Of a DNA stretch of 64,000 nt, positions 12,694 through 23,838 are shown in pieces. The notes under the pieces are model-generated. The model was not told the origin of the DNA and did not search any database. It saw nothing but the letters and a program-made list of their open reading frames with translations. Origin of the DNA: Craterostigma plantagineum (taxonomy: Eukaryota; Streptophyta; Magnoliopsida; Lamiales; Linderniaceae); the NCBI GenBank assembly GCA_027422505.1, contig JAPQWV010001363.1, forward strand, positions 1 to 64,000. The letters are read 5' to 3'. The position numbers and the translations under genes are program-made. Each line of letters begins with the position of its first letter. Position 1 is the stretch's first letter.

Positions 12694-12884
12694 TCTTCGG
12701 CCCTTGACTTATCACTATTGTTAAAATCTTTCCTCGATCGATTGTTTATCGTCTTCTTCGTTCTAAAGCCTCAATTCAACGTACGTACGCCAGCTCAAAA
12801 GAGCAGAGCAGCTATGGCGCCTCTGTTCTGTTGGTGTTCGCTTGCCTGCCTTCCGTCTAATCTAGCTAAGGCGGTGAAGCCATT

Positions 12885-12946
12885 TGGGCCTGTCGATAGA
12901 GAATCAGCCCATAATTGTCAAAAGCCCAGACCATTAAAGGCCCATT
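12885..12946. promoter_or_regulatory. Cluster of four site II (TGGGCC/GCCCA) motifs in a bidirectional promoter
   Basis: TGGGCC at 12885, GCCCAT at 12907, GCCCAG at 12924 and GGCCCATT at 12939 lie within 60 bp, between the divergent eIF2D (start 12693) and RRM gene (start 13230). Site II motifs bind TCP factors and are typical of translation and housekeeping promoters. Confidence 0.6.
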
Positions 12947-13229
12947 AAGGTTTAATGGCCATGAACAACAAAATTAATCATTATCTGAATAGGAAGAGGA
13001 AGATTGAGGAACAGAACAGACGAGCGACGACTCGGTTCCATGTAAACGGACGCATGCTCGACGACCTCTTTCGATTCCCTAGTCCACACAAGTTTGACTC
13101 AATCATCAATCAGATATATTGACGAGGTAGCTGAGCAATTGGCTGTGCCTGCTTGTTTTCCTTTCCGGCAAAGAAAAGAGAAGGGCAAGGGGAGTTATAG
13201 ATCCAGAGCTGGTTTCCTGATCGAGTTTG

Positions 13230-14156
13230 ATGGCGGGAAATCCAACGCGTCTGTTTATATTGGTACATAATCCGTTCTCCGTGCGCCTGCGTTTTCTCTC
13301 TATCGTTTTTGTTACTGTTTGATGATTTTTGCTATTGGAAAATAATGGTTATTTACTTGAATACTCGATCGTGCCACTATATTATGCTACTTGGATTTTG
13401 CGGTGGTCGTGTGATAGCGATTCGGAATCCTTTGAGCTTATGGAGTCGCATTAGCTCTGTATTTGTCTTAATTTTTTTTTCTTTTTCTGGCGTTTATCGT
13501 CTTTCTCGTCTTTAGGGTCAATTGTTTGCCTCTTTTAGATTTAGATTGATTTTTAACTGTCAGTTTCCTTCTTCTACAGGTAACCTGGATGAACGAGTTA
13601 GTGAAAGGGTGTTGTATGATATTCTCATTCAAGCAGGTCCTGTGGTAGACTTACATATCCCTCGAGACAGGGAGACTGAAAAGCCTAAAGGTTACGCTTT
13701 TGCTGAGTACGAATCGGAAGAGGTAGCAAATTATGCTGTCAAGCTCTTCTCTGGGCTTGTCACGCTCTACCGAAGGACATTTAAAATTCGGAGTAAGCCG
13801 GCAATCGTTTTGATGTTGCCTTCTCCACCTTCACCTTTCACGTTTGTTTTACCACAGCTTTTTAAATGCAGATTGCTGGGCAAGACAAAGCTTCGCCAAG
13901 TCTACCCAATACGGCTTCCCTCACGCTTGATTCTTCTCTCAGGCCGAGGCAATACCATGGCACACCTAGTAGTAATGGATCGCGTACGTCAAGATCTTCA
14001 TCAAGTGTTCTCTCCGAGCAAAGAATGAATCGTTTAGAAGGTGAATCGTATCATGAGGACAGCTACAGCAGAAGAGCATTTGGAGCAGTGAATGAGACTG
14101 GTCGGTCTAAGTCGAGATATTATGATCATGATTCTGTGAGATACAGGCCTTACTAA
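13230..14156 (+). CDS. RRM RNA-binding protein, RBM7-like (At4g10110 type)
   Basis: Three exons: 13230-13262, 13580-13792 and 13872-14156, about 176 aa. Exon 1 begins MAGNP; exon 2 continues NLDERVSERVLYDILIQAG, then HIPRDRETEKPKGYAFAEYE (RNP1 is KGYAFAEY) and EVANYAVKLFSGLVTLY. This is one N-terminal RRM. The Ser/Arg-rich tail ends in YYDHDSVRYRPY. I recall Arabidopsis At4g10110 as the RBM7 homologue of the nuclear exosome targeting (NEXT-like) complex with HEN2, which would make this an RNA-surveillance adaptor; that role is inferred. Exon 1 lacks one A near 13243 and exon 2 has one extra T near 13782. The two shifts roughly cancel, so the domain edges are normal in between. Confidence 0.85.
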
Positions 14157-14512
14157 TTCTCGCGATACTATCCTGTACCAAATGCTGTGATGATGCTGTA
14201 CACTGACATGTATGGTAGTAGCTAACTGTTGTTCACTATGCGTAATCTGTTTTCTTGGCCTTCGTGAGGACCAGCGCTAAGTATGTTTTTTATTTTTAGT
14301 TGAAGTTGATGTACATTAGCAAGTATTATTAACACTAATCGAATTGAGTAGTTATTGTTATATGCATTTGTTGTTATTTTGGCTATGTGACGACGACCGA
14401 TATCGAAACAGAGTATCAAAAGGTGGTTTTGTTTTCAGCCACAATTAACATGTAAAAGACTATATTTATTGCTTTAGCATCATGTTAAAATAGTCGCTGG
14501 CATCCCTAAAGC
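14157..14512. other. Convergent 3' flanks, no gene seen
   Basis: AT-rich spacer holding the 3' UTRs of the RRM gene (plus) and the Cys-rich peptide gene (minus). Confidence 0.6.
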
Positions 14513-15006
14513 TTAGTGCTGGCTCTTGCAGTGAACTTTGTGGCACTCGGACGCACATTCGTTCGCCGCCTTCTCATCTGCACGAAAGTGAATATGCATG
14601 CATTCATATATACATTAGAATGTGCACTATTTTTGCAGGTATGCTACCTAACCTAACTGTGCAGTGCAGTACCCCAACTGAGTTCGAATGCTATACAGAG
14701 TAAGCCGTAAAAATAGGTGTGATATAGCATACCATCGCCGTACTCGGCGCACGTATCGAGCATACACGCGAGCTTACAGCTGTGTTCCTCTTCCAAAGCG
14801 TCGGAAGAAGGGAGACAGTGCGCCGGACAGTACTTGACGCAGGTTGCTGTAAGAAGGCCCTTCAGTTTGCAGTCTTTCAGGCAATGCTTGATGCACGTCG
14901 CAGGCGGCGCTTGTGGCAGATGCGCTTCTGTTACGGCGAGCATCGTTAGGACCATTGCTGCTAGTGCCACCAGCCCCAAAACGCTCGAAATTCTTCTCTT
15001 CTCCAT
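14513..15006 (-). CDS. Secreted 12-cysteine peptide, thionin-like family
   Basis: Two exons, 14733-15006 and 14513-14577, whose phase-1 junction restores an Asp codon; 112 aa, no frame break. Residues 1 to about 28 form a signal peptide (charged N-terminus, then an Ala/Leu/Met-rich core). The mature part has 12 Cys in four triplets: two with CX3CX3C spacing, then two with CX3CX4C spacing. Small secreted Cys-rich proteins annotated as plant thionin family look like this, and many are expressed in flowers or act in defence, but I cannot assign an activity. Four similar triplets suggest two disulfide-bonded helical hairpins or internal duplication. The exon 2-encoded tail carries the last triplet. 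Confidence 0.8.
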
Positions 15007-15323
15007 GCGTAAGTAGTTATGTTATGTATGTATGATAACTTAGCTTCTAACATCCCTTTTTATAGTCATGAAGTTGCAGTACATGTGATGCAAAATCATG
15101 CCTATAGTGTTCTTGCATGTTACAGTTGGTTCATTCACTTGGAGTGACTTTGATCACCTCACAATTGTTTCACTGATTGACTTAATTAGTATTTTTCAGG
15201 ATACAGGCGACAATATTAGTAAGCCAAGCCAACCTATTACGATGGCCGACTGATTGTATACACTTGTAAAATAACAAGGGCAGTATGGAACTAGGAACAG
15301 TACGAAGCAGCAAAGGTACATGA
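15007..15323. other. Spacer, no gene seen
   Basis: Short AT-rich stretch between the peptide gene's 5' end and the endoglucanase 3' end. A TTTTTATAG stretch near 15056 could serve as the peptide gene's TATA region when read on the minus strand. Confidence 0.5.
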
Positions 15324-17373
15324 TTACTTCTTCCCGGCAAAGTACGCCAGCGGCCCAACAATAGCTGCATTAATGTAAGTAGCTGGCTCTGAATGACTGT
15401 AATCGGTTCGATCGTCAGGGAAGAAATCGTTCTGATTAGGGCCGCCAACAATTGCACCCGTAAGTACATTAGGGTTGGGGCTCGACGTGTAATAATACGG
15501 TTGGAACCCTCCTTCGCACCTAAAGGACTGTGGATGAACGAAACAGAAGGCAGAGACGACCCTCTGTGGTGGATCCTTCTCGGATAGTCCGACCCATAAC
15601 CCACCATGTAAGACATCTTCATCGGGTTTTTCCCGAGTATGTAGTCGACCTGTTTCTGAGCTAGGGTTCGCAGAGTCTTGGAAGTGACTAGCAGATTCCC
15701 GCAGCTGAACGTGTGGCTCGACGTCGCCATGTACTTTGAGTACGTCGTGAGAAGGAAGGTTATTGAAGTTACGTATTGGAGATTGCTTGCGCTGAGCTTG
15801 AACATCAGCCCGCCTAAAAAATACACAGTCGACGAAGAATAAGATGGGCGGCAAGAAAAAGAAGGGAAAAGGTTTAAAAAAGGCGAAGAAAACCTGGCGT
15901 GTAGTGCGTGGTGGAGTAGGAGAGTCGGGCAGGATTTTGCACATGAAGTCCTCGGCCTGCTGGGCAAAGGATTGAAATTCTCGGTTTCCGTCCACTAAGC
16001 TTCTCTGGGGAACGAAAAAGAGCTTCGACATAAGACTTTAAAAAGGTTTATTGCGATGGCGTTCGAAGAACGGGGCGCTTACTCTAGCTAAGAGGACGCG
16101 GGCGCCGGCGTACTTATTGTCCCAGCTGAAGATATCTGCGTCGTCGTTGGCCCCCAACGATTTGATGAAGCTGAGGTAGTAAATGTCGTTCGTCGCTCTA
16201 TAGAGCCACGTTGCTCCCCATAACAGCTCGTCCTGCAGAAATTGCAATCAGTTGAAGAAACTGCTGCTTCAAGCATTGAAGGGTGCGTTTGGTATAAGGA
16301 TTCCGATGCTGAAAGGAAAAGGAAAAGTATAACGGCACGCTACGCTTCGTGCGTCATATCATTACGTTCTCCTCTTCTTTTCAAATTCCGCATGCAGTAG
16401 TACCTTGTAACCCGAATAAGAGCAGTAAAAAGGGCAGACGGCCGAGCCGAGCGAGTCGCTGTACGACCCTCTATACTGTATGGCGAACTGCATGACGCTC
16501 CTTGCGGTCTTTAGAAGCAATTTCGAGTACTTCGGGTCGCTCTTACGGAAGGCGAGGGAGGCGGCCGCCAGGGCGGCGGCGGTTTCTCCGGCGACGTCCG
16601 AGCCCGGGTTGGCCGGTGACACTGAGTAGACGGTTCGAGCCGTGTCCATGTCCTCGGGCCTCTCCCAGCACCTGTGGTCCGTGTTGGGATCCCCGACGCC
16701 CACGTAGAGCTTGCCCGGGGTGGCTCGGGCGCACTTGAGGAGGTAGTCGGTGGCCCAGCGTATGGCGGCTAGGGTTTCGGGCAATTGCGGGCCCAGCTTC
16801 TTCCCGTACTCTATGGCTCCCCACGACAGCATCGTCGTGGTGAAGGCCATAGGGAAGTTGAACTTCACGTTGTCCCCCGCGTCGTAATAACCTCCCGTCA
16901 AATCCACCTGTCGGAGAAACAAACCATGCAACGTCAGCTGCGGCCCACGCATATAAGCAAAATTCGGATATACCGTCAAATTGTTACTTCAGTTTTTGGT
17001 GAAATGGTCTTTCAACATGGCATCAGTTCATGCCATAGGAGATCATATATGGTTCGATTTCCACGAACACTCATTCAAGTAAACAAAATTAAAGAACGGT
17101 TACAGCCTTTCTTTTAGGTGAAGTGATTCATTAACATACATGGGCGAGCTGGCCGTCGAAAAGACCAGAGCTTTCCCTCCAAGGGACGGCGTATTGCACC
17201 TCGGAAGAGGTCGGGCGAACGAGTCGGCCGGACCTTTGGCCTCGGAAGAAGGAAATGGACTTCGAAAGAGCGTCTCTGTAATCAATGTTGTTATTATTGC
17301 CTTCGACGGTTCGTCCGAGTAATATCAGATATAGCAGAAACGAAAGAGTAGTAAAGCCCTTTGCCTTAGCCAT
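15324..17373 (-). CDS. Endo-1,4-beta-glucanase, glycoside hydrolase family 9
   Basis: Secreted cellulase acting on cell-wall glucans. From ATG 17373 a signal peptide ([17 protein letters not shown]) precedes [18 protein letters not shown]. The next exon (about 16400-16912) has [16 protein letters not shown], whose DAGD holds the catalytic nucleophile region, then [16 protein letters not shown] and [16 protein letters not shown]. Another exon (about 16080-16235) gives [14 protein letters not shown] and [12 protein letters not shown]. The last exons carry [45 protein letters not shown] (conserved His) and [13 protein letters not shown], then [17 protein letters not shown] before the stop at 15324. 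There is no CBM49 tail and no N-terminal membrane anchor, so it is a plain secreted (class B-like) enzyme. A frame break lies near 15520-15540. It shares a 2-kb divergent spacer with the mannanase gene. Confidence 0.92.
16281..16396. mobile_element. Truncated MITE in a GH9 intron
   Basis: Begins GGGTGCGTTTGGTATAAGG, the same terminus as the 146-bp MITE at 45,636, and contains a similar GGAAAAGGAAAAG core. The opposite terminus (CCAAACACGCCC) is missing. It lies between the exons ending at about 16,235 and 16,400. Confidence 0.55.
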
Positions 17374-19363
17374 ATGTGTTGATTCTTTTTGTACTTTGGG
17401 TTATTATAGTAGAACTATGGCTAAAGAACAAGAGCTACACTAACCCTCTATGACGAACTAAAATTGATTGGATGATTTTGTAATAAGCATGCATTGCTTT
17501 GCTTTGTATTTATAGAGCAAGTGATATGAGTGCAGTTGCTTTGTAATGGCGTCAACCTCAACGGTAATTTAGGCTTTTTTCTCATCTGAAAATACGATTC
17601 TGATTTATTGAACGCAAGTTGATTTAGCGTATGATTATTTTTCATGTATACGTAACGTACGTACATGTACATACGACGGCGCTGCATGATTTATTTTCCA
17701 ATTCGTAAAATATAGCTTCTTCGTATTACAAGCCTGAGCTCAAGTGTGGTTCAAATGTCGCATGAGAATAAATAATTAGGGGGAATTGTTGTAATTAGGT
17801 GGAAAGGTGATTATTGTATTGTCGTTCTTGGATTATTCTTTATTCCCGACCGTAGAATGAGGTCGCATGCATGCCTAACGAAATAATTATAAATCTGAAC
17901 AGTTAAAACCTAATGAAAAGCAACTGAAATACCGGAAAATTAATGAAATGATTAGCAAACACAATTAGGAGAAGTAACGCCTTTTTTGAAAATTTGTCTC
18001 CGAGAAGACGAAAGCGAAGGCGGGAATGACGGCTTCATTGGCCTTGGATCACGCTAAAGATATCGGCTATCAATTTATATGATTATTCAATTAAATGTTT
18101 GAAAATCGAGTATATTAAATACTAAAGTATATGCACGCTTAACGAGACTGGTGTGGGCTTTTTCTTTTGATTCTTTCTTAATAGTACTTTGGTAAGATCA
18201 ATTATATCAATTATTATATAATTACTTGATTTCATTGTAAGTATAAATATCAAATTATAAACTGTCAACGGTTATTAGTTAAAGCGCGTTAACTATAGAG
18301 ATCGATCACTTCAGACTTATGTTACTGTTGATACCGATTATTTATACAGCAACATTAAGATTATCGTCTTATTAAGATATATCCATAATCGATATTTACG
18401 CGATATATAAAAATGTTATAATCGATATGAATCACGTCCGAATGTCGATTATGGATCATAATGTCATTAAGACGATAATCTTAGTGTGATTATAATGGCA
18501 GAATCGGTGATAACAGTGACATATTTCATAATGAGTATCATTCTATATATATATATATATACAAAACGAATGCAATATATCAATCGTGCACGGAATATAA
18601 AAATGATTATAAAGATATAGTCGCAGATTCATGCATTGATTTTTATTCAAGCAAGCAATTCTTGTGAAGTATTGTATAGTGCGTGTATATACATAGATTC
18701 GGTGGAAACTTCAAATTGTTTCGAACGCGGAATAAAGGACATGATTATGGTGTATGTATATTCATTTATATTTGAAAAGAGATAAAATATATTAGTAAGT
18801 TACATACTAATATATTGTAGATATCTATTGGATCTGGATCACATCACTTCCATTCAAATAAAATAACAAAATACAATTTCCTTAAAATGATCAAACGACT
18901 CACATGCATAAGAAGGTGCCTGCTATATTTAGCAATATGTATTGCAACTAACCATCAGGAGAAATCATTGTAATATATTCTTGGTGATTATTATCACTGC
19001 ATGACGATTCATTGCTTCAACTGACTATCAAACTATAACTGTCTCCTCATCATCTTTTCTTCCTCTCTGATGATGAAAGTACTTTCCTCGTCATAAAATT
19101 AAGATAACACATAAACCTCTTTTCATTTACTCGTACCTTTTTAATAACGAGAAAAAAGAAAGGAAACGCTACAATTTCCAACCCTTCACTCCACCGAAAA
19201 ATCAAATCCATTTTCCATAATTAGCAAGTTTCCGTTATCTTCGAACGATTATAAATACACCCATGCAGACAATACCTCCAAGAACTCATCACTTCACATC
19301 ATTACCAAATACCATATCGAGACCACGAAAGAACACAAACAACAGCCCGACCCGACCCGACCC
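17374..19363. other. Divergent intergenic region between GH9 and GH5 genes
   Basis: About 2 kb of AT-rich DNA with no convincing ORF. It holds a fold-back MITE (18,319-18,522) and a (TA) run at about 18,544-18,561. A likely TATA (TTATAAATAC) for the mannanase lies near 19,250. Confidence 0.6.
18319..18522. mobile_element. Fold-back MITE, about 200 bp
   Basis: The two ends are inverted copies. The left has TTACTGTTGATACCGATT and AACATTAAGATTATCGTCTT. The right, read in reverse complement, has TCACTGTTATCACCGATT and ACACTAAGATTATCGTCTT. Both also share CATAATCGA-type inner sequence. Arms run almost to the centre, as expected of a fold-back element. I could not define a clean target-site duplication. 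Confidence 0.6.
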
Positions 19364-21056
19364 ATGGCCCGTACGAGCAGCTCATCAGCATAGTCGCCTT
19401 GATAATTCTCCTTGGAATCGAAACTACGTGCGAAGGCGGGGGGCCCTACCGAGGGACCAAGCGTTTGTAATAACGAGGGGCTCGCACTTCGAGCTTCACA
19501 AGTCACCCTTTATGTTCAATGGGTTCAACGCATACTGGCTCATGCACGTAGCCGCCGAGCCCAGCGAGAGGCACAAGGTGACCGAGGTGCTCAGAGATGG
19601 CTCGGCCGCCGGGCTAACCGTCTGCAGAACGTGGGCCTTCAGCGACGGCGGCGATCGAGCCCTTCAGATTTCTCCCGGGGTGTACAACGAGCAAGTCTTT
19701 CAGGCAAGTTTCGTTCGTCGTTAGTATAATAATAGGGTTTTCGTTAGCTAACAAATATTGATTGCTTGATTGATTAGGGTTTGGATTTCGTGATTTCCGA
19801 GGCGAGAAAGTACGGTATTCGATTGATACTGAGCTTCGTGAATAACTACAACGATTTCGGGGGAGGCCGCAGTACGCTCAGTGGGCTAGGAACGCGGGGG
19901 TGCATGTAAATAACGACGACGATTTCTACACTCATCCTACCATCAAAGATTACTACAAGAACCATGTTAGGGTATGGATGATGTTATGATCAGCTGAAAT
20001 ATATGTTGAATAAACAATGTTGAATTTGCTTACGACGATTTCTTAACGGTGCGATGGTGCAGAGAGTGGTTACTAGAGTGAATACGATCACTAGAACGGC
20101 TTACAAGGACGACCCGACGATCATGGCATGGGAGCTCATCAACGAGCCTCGTTGCCAGGTCGATTACTCAGGAAGGACAGTCAATGTACGTAAGCCCGAT
20201 CCTTAATTCCCGAGTGTCGAATGACCACTTCACCTAAAAGTTTGCACATCGTAATTTCAAATATATATTATTCCGCATCTGGCTGATTTCTTTATTGTCT
20301 AGTCTTAAATGCACAAATTTTCTTAAATATGTGGTCGTGCTGATTCGTATCAATGATTTCTCGGACTGATCTCCGATAACATGTTGAACGACCACTGGTC
20401 ATTCGACATGTTATTTTTCCCACATTTCGTAAACTAAAGAGTCAAACTCCTCCTATTGCCAATTGATTTTGTGCAGGCCTGGGTCCAAGAAATGGCAAGA
20501 TTCGTCAAATCCATCGACAGAAAGCACCTCCTCGAGGTCGGCATGGAAGGTTTCTACGGCGACTCCGTCCCAGACCGAAAGCAGGTAAACCCCGGGTACC
20601 AGGTCGGGACGGACTTCATAACGAACCACCTCGTCCCGGAAATCGACTTCGCGACGATCCACGCCTACCCCGACGCGTGGCTCTCGGGAAAGACCGAGGA
20701 GGATCAGATGAAGTTCATGGAGGGATGGATGACGAGCCACTGGGCCGACGCCCGAGCCATCCTGAAGAAGCCTTTGTGGTGGCCGAGTTCGGCAAGTCTT
20801 GCAAGAATAATAATAAAGGGATAATAGGGACGAGTACATGGTTAGGGTTTACGGCGATATTTATAGGTACGCTCGGCTGAGCGGAGGGACGATGGGCGGG
20901 AGTTTGGTCTGGCAGCTGATGGCTAAGGGAATGGAGTCGTACTACGACGGGTACGAGATTGTGCTTTCGGAGAATCCCTTGACCGCTGGGATTATGGCGA
21001 GGCAAGCGAAGGCCATGAACGCTTTGTCTCACTTTAAGAGCGTAGGTAGTAACTAA
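19364..21056 (+). CDS. Mannan endo-1,4-beta-mannosidase, GH5 (plant MAN type)
   Basis: Secreted endo-mannanase that cuts cell-wall galactoglucomannans. Exons: 19364-19703, 19778-19971, 20063-20185 and 20477-21056. A hydrophobic signal segment ([12 protein letters not shown]) precedes the GH5 fold. Then come [65 protein letters not shown] (the Glu is the acid/base), [26 protein letters not shown] and the nucleophile strand VVAEFG near 20,780, ending [17 protein letters not shown]. The first intron has a GC donor (CAG/GCAAGT). Single-base gaps break frame in the signal-peptide region, near 19,457, 19,868, 20,778 and 20,821. All lie in G/C/T runs within conserved text, so consensus error is more likely than decay. 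Confidence 0.9.
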
Positions 21057-21475
21057 GAAGTGATCGATGTCTTCCTTGAGAGAAGAATTAAGAAGCTCGT
21101 TAATCCGTTTGTTGTCTTAATTTTATGTATAATATGTACGAGGGGTGTATTTGGCTGTGTGATATCGATATATAAATGAAACATTCGAATTATCGTTTCT
21201 TGACCGTTGTAAATCAGCAAATGGATCGTTGACCAATGTAACGACGTCGAATCCAAAGTTGTCTTAGGCGGTCAAAGTCAAAGACGTGGTTCTGACTTTC
21301 AAACAGCAACCTTTGCTTTTGCTATCGATATCGAATGGATGGAGATATAGCCATCGATTTACAATGAGCTGTTGTCCTTTGTTCGTAATCGTGGCCGCCC
21401 ACATATCTCTGCTTAGTTGTTTACAGTACACGCGTGTCTAATTTAGACCAGCCGCCGACACACTAATCGCTTCGC
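21057..21475. other. Spacer between mannanase and LRR gene
   Basis: About 420 bp; 3' UTR of the mannanase then the LRR promoter. No gene seen. Confidence 0.55.
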
Positions 21476-21483
21476 TATATAAA
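21476..21483 (+). promoter_or_regulatory. TATA box TATATAAA of the LRR gene
   Basis: A perfect plant TATA box about 30 bp before the first part of the LRR reading frame. It puts transcription start near 21,507-21,515, leaving almost no leader before the signal-peptide codons. Confidence 0.6.
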
Positions 21484-21509
21484 GTATACTAAGCTCTTGC
21501 ATATCCACT

Positions 21510-22953
21510 AAACATTCCATCCATAAGTATTCAACAAAGCTCTTCCTCGTTTCATCATTGCTGCTCAGCCTCTGCGCTCTAACATCCTCGGCGAAGACAT
21601 GCCACGTCGACGACGAGGCCGGCCTGCTAGCTTTCAAGGCGGCGATAACCTCCGACCCATCTCGGAAACTCGCCACGTGGAAGAAGGGCACCGACTGCTG
21701 CCAGTGGTTCGGCGTCACCTGCCTCTCCGGCGATAGGGTCACGGCCTTGAGCCTCGTCGGCCAGCCGGAAAATCTCACCACCAGCCTCTCCGGCCACATC
21801 TCGCCGGCCCTGGCGAAGCTCAAGTACCTCGACGGTATATACCTTCAGGACCTCAAGAACATCGCCGGCCCTTTTCCCAGCTTCCTCTTCGCCTTGCCGA
21901 GGCTGACGTACGTCTACATAGAGAACAATAAGCTTTCCGGCCACTTCCGGCGAACATAGGCGGCCTGAAGCAGCTCGTCGCTTTGAGCTTGAAGGGAAAT
22001 CGTTTCACGGGGACCATCCCGCCTTCTATTGGAGATCTGACTAATCTCATACAGCTGAAACTCGCCGGGAACCTCCTCGCCGGCCCGATTCCGCCCGGCG
22101 TCGGCCGTCTGAGAAACCTGACTGTAATGTCCTTCGAAAGAAACCAGCTTTCTGGGACAATCCCAGACGTCTTCTCCGGCCTGTCCCAACTCAGAATTCT
22201 CGAGCTTTCCCACAATAAGCTCGCCGGCTCGATTCCGACCAGCATCTCGGCGTTAGCCCCTACGCTGGGCTACCTCCAGCTCGGCCACAACTCACTCTCC
22301 GGCGAGATCCCCGACTTTCTCGGGAAATTTCAAGCCCTTGACACTTGGATCTTTCCTCGAATCAGTTCCACGGAGCCGTCCCTAAGAGCTTTGCGAATCT
22401 GACGAAGATCTTCAACCTCGACCTTTCGAGGAACGAGCTCGTCGATCCTTTCCCGCCGATGAAGGTGAAGGGCATCGAATCGTTGGACCTGTCTTACAAT
22501 CACTTCCATTTGGGGACCATTCCTCAGTGGGTCACGGCGTCGCCCATCATATACTCTCTGAAGCTCGCCGGGTGTGGGATTAAGATCAACCTTGATTCTT
22601 GGAGGCCGGCGGAGACTTACTTCTACGACTACATCGATTTCTCTGACAATGAAATCGTGGGAAGTCCGGCGAAGCTGTTGAACAGAACGGATTACTTGGT
22701 GGGTTTCTATGCTTCGAACAATAAGCTGAAGTTCGATTTGGGGAGAGTGAGGATACCGAGCACTTTGAAGTACTTGGATCTGTCGAACAACTTGGTGTAC
22801 GGAAAGGTGCCGACGGCGGTTTCTGGGCTGAAAGAGCTGAACGTTAGCCGGAATCACTTGTGCGGTCGGCTGCCCAAGACGAGTTTTCCGGCGAGCGCAT
22901 TCGCCGGCAATGATTGCCTTTGTGGGGCTCCATTGCAGCAGTGCAAAGCTTGA
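21510..22953 (+). CDS. Secreted leucine-rich repeat protein (PGIP / At1g33590-like)
   Basis: Intronless, about 470 aa. A signal peptide (KLFLVSSLLLSLCALTSSA) is followed by the LRRNT cap with DEAGLLAFKAAIT and WKKGTDCCQWFGVTC. About ten plant-type LRRs of the LxxNxLxGxIP kind follow (for example RFTGTIPPSIGDLTNL, LAGPIPPGVGRLRNLT, QLSGTIPDVFSGLSQL), then a C-cap ending FAGNDCLCGAPLQQCKA. There is no transmembrane helix or kinase domain, so it should be an apoplastic LRR protein as in the polygalacturonase-inhibitor and DRT100-like groups; its ligand is unknown. No in-frame ATG precedes the signal peptide after the upstream stop; the codon where Met is expected reads ACT. Single-base gaps break frame near 21,948 and 22,350. 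Call: gene with frame breaks, start unresolved. Confidence 0.82.
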
Positions 22954-23838
22954 GCAGTCTGTTCTATTCCATCTACATTCTACTTTTTCTACGAGGATTG
23001 GCTTTCTGTTTGTTAAGTGGATAGATATATTATATGTAATAATCTCATGTATTTTGATGATTACTGTTGTTCTTCTTAATAATCCTTTACATCGACGATC
23101 CTTTGTAATAAAAAAAAAAAGATTTCTTTTTCCTAATATTAAAATAGTAATAAAAACTAGGATAAGGAAACATGGTTATACCACATGCAGCGTTAGTTGT
23201 ACATTCTACATCGTTTGGAATTGGGCTTCATCAGTTGCAACGCTTTACTGCGGGTGGGTTTCTGACGCTGGCGATTGAGGCGCGCACCATTTTCTGTGGG
23301 TTGTTCTTATCGTCTCTCGTCCTCTTTCTGCGTTTGATTTTTCTCTGTGGTGCGGAACTACTGTTATGTTAATTTCTGGACTTGATTTTTGACCTTATCG
23401 TGCTTTTAATTCTGGACTAGTTCCAATTTTGTTTAGCATCAGTTGTTAATGGCAACTTGAAGATTTAGAACAACGGTTCAGAATTGCAGCAGTGCATGGA
23501 AATCTCATGAACTGAAAATTGTGACTAACCTGTTTGATGAAAGTCCTCAACGTTATTTTCCAAAGTAAATCCTAATAACCATGTTTCTGAAAGATTTGTT
23601 GCTGGCACCCTCCTTTTGTTGGTATATTACAAATATGCGATCGTTCTTGTTTCTGGTCCTTGTGTTCTTATTTGACGAGATTCTTCCATGAATCTGTGTA
23701 TTCCTCTGCTTCATGATTACTCTAGTTTCCAGGATGACATTCTTTGTAATTGTTTCCAATGTTCAATCATTGTTGGGTCAAATGTGTGAGGTTTTTTACC
23801 TTGCAGAAACATCCAAGTATCTACAAGCAGAGTGTACA
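22954..23838. other. 3' flank of LRR gene and 5' leader of MOCS2A
   Basis: AT-rich. The 23,170-23,350 stretch is less AT-rich and a typical acceptor (CCTTGCAG, about 23,806) precedes the MOCS2A start by about 30 bp, so the gene probably has a 5' UTR exon and intron here. Confidence 0.5.

Noticed and set aside
15324..21056. Whole genes called dead because of frame breaks
   Set aside because: Breaks are single bases in homopolymers with full conservation around them; same pattern in essential genes such as eL6 and eIF2D.
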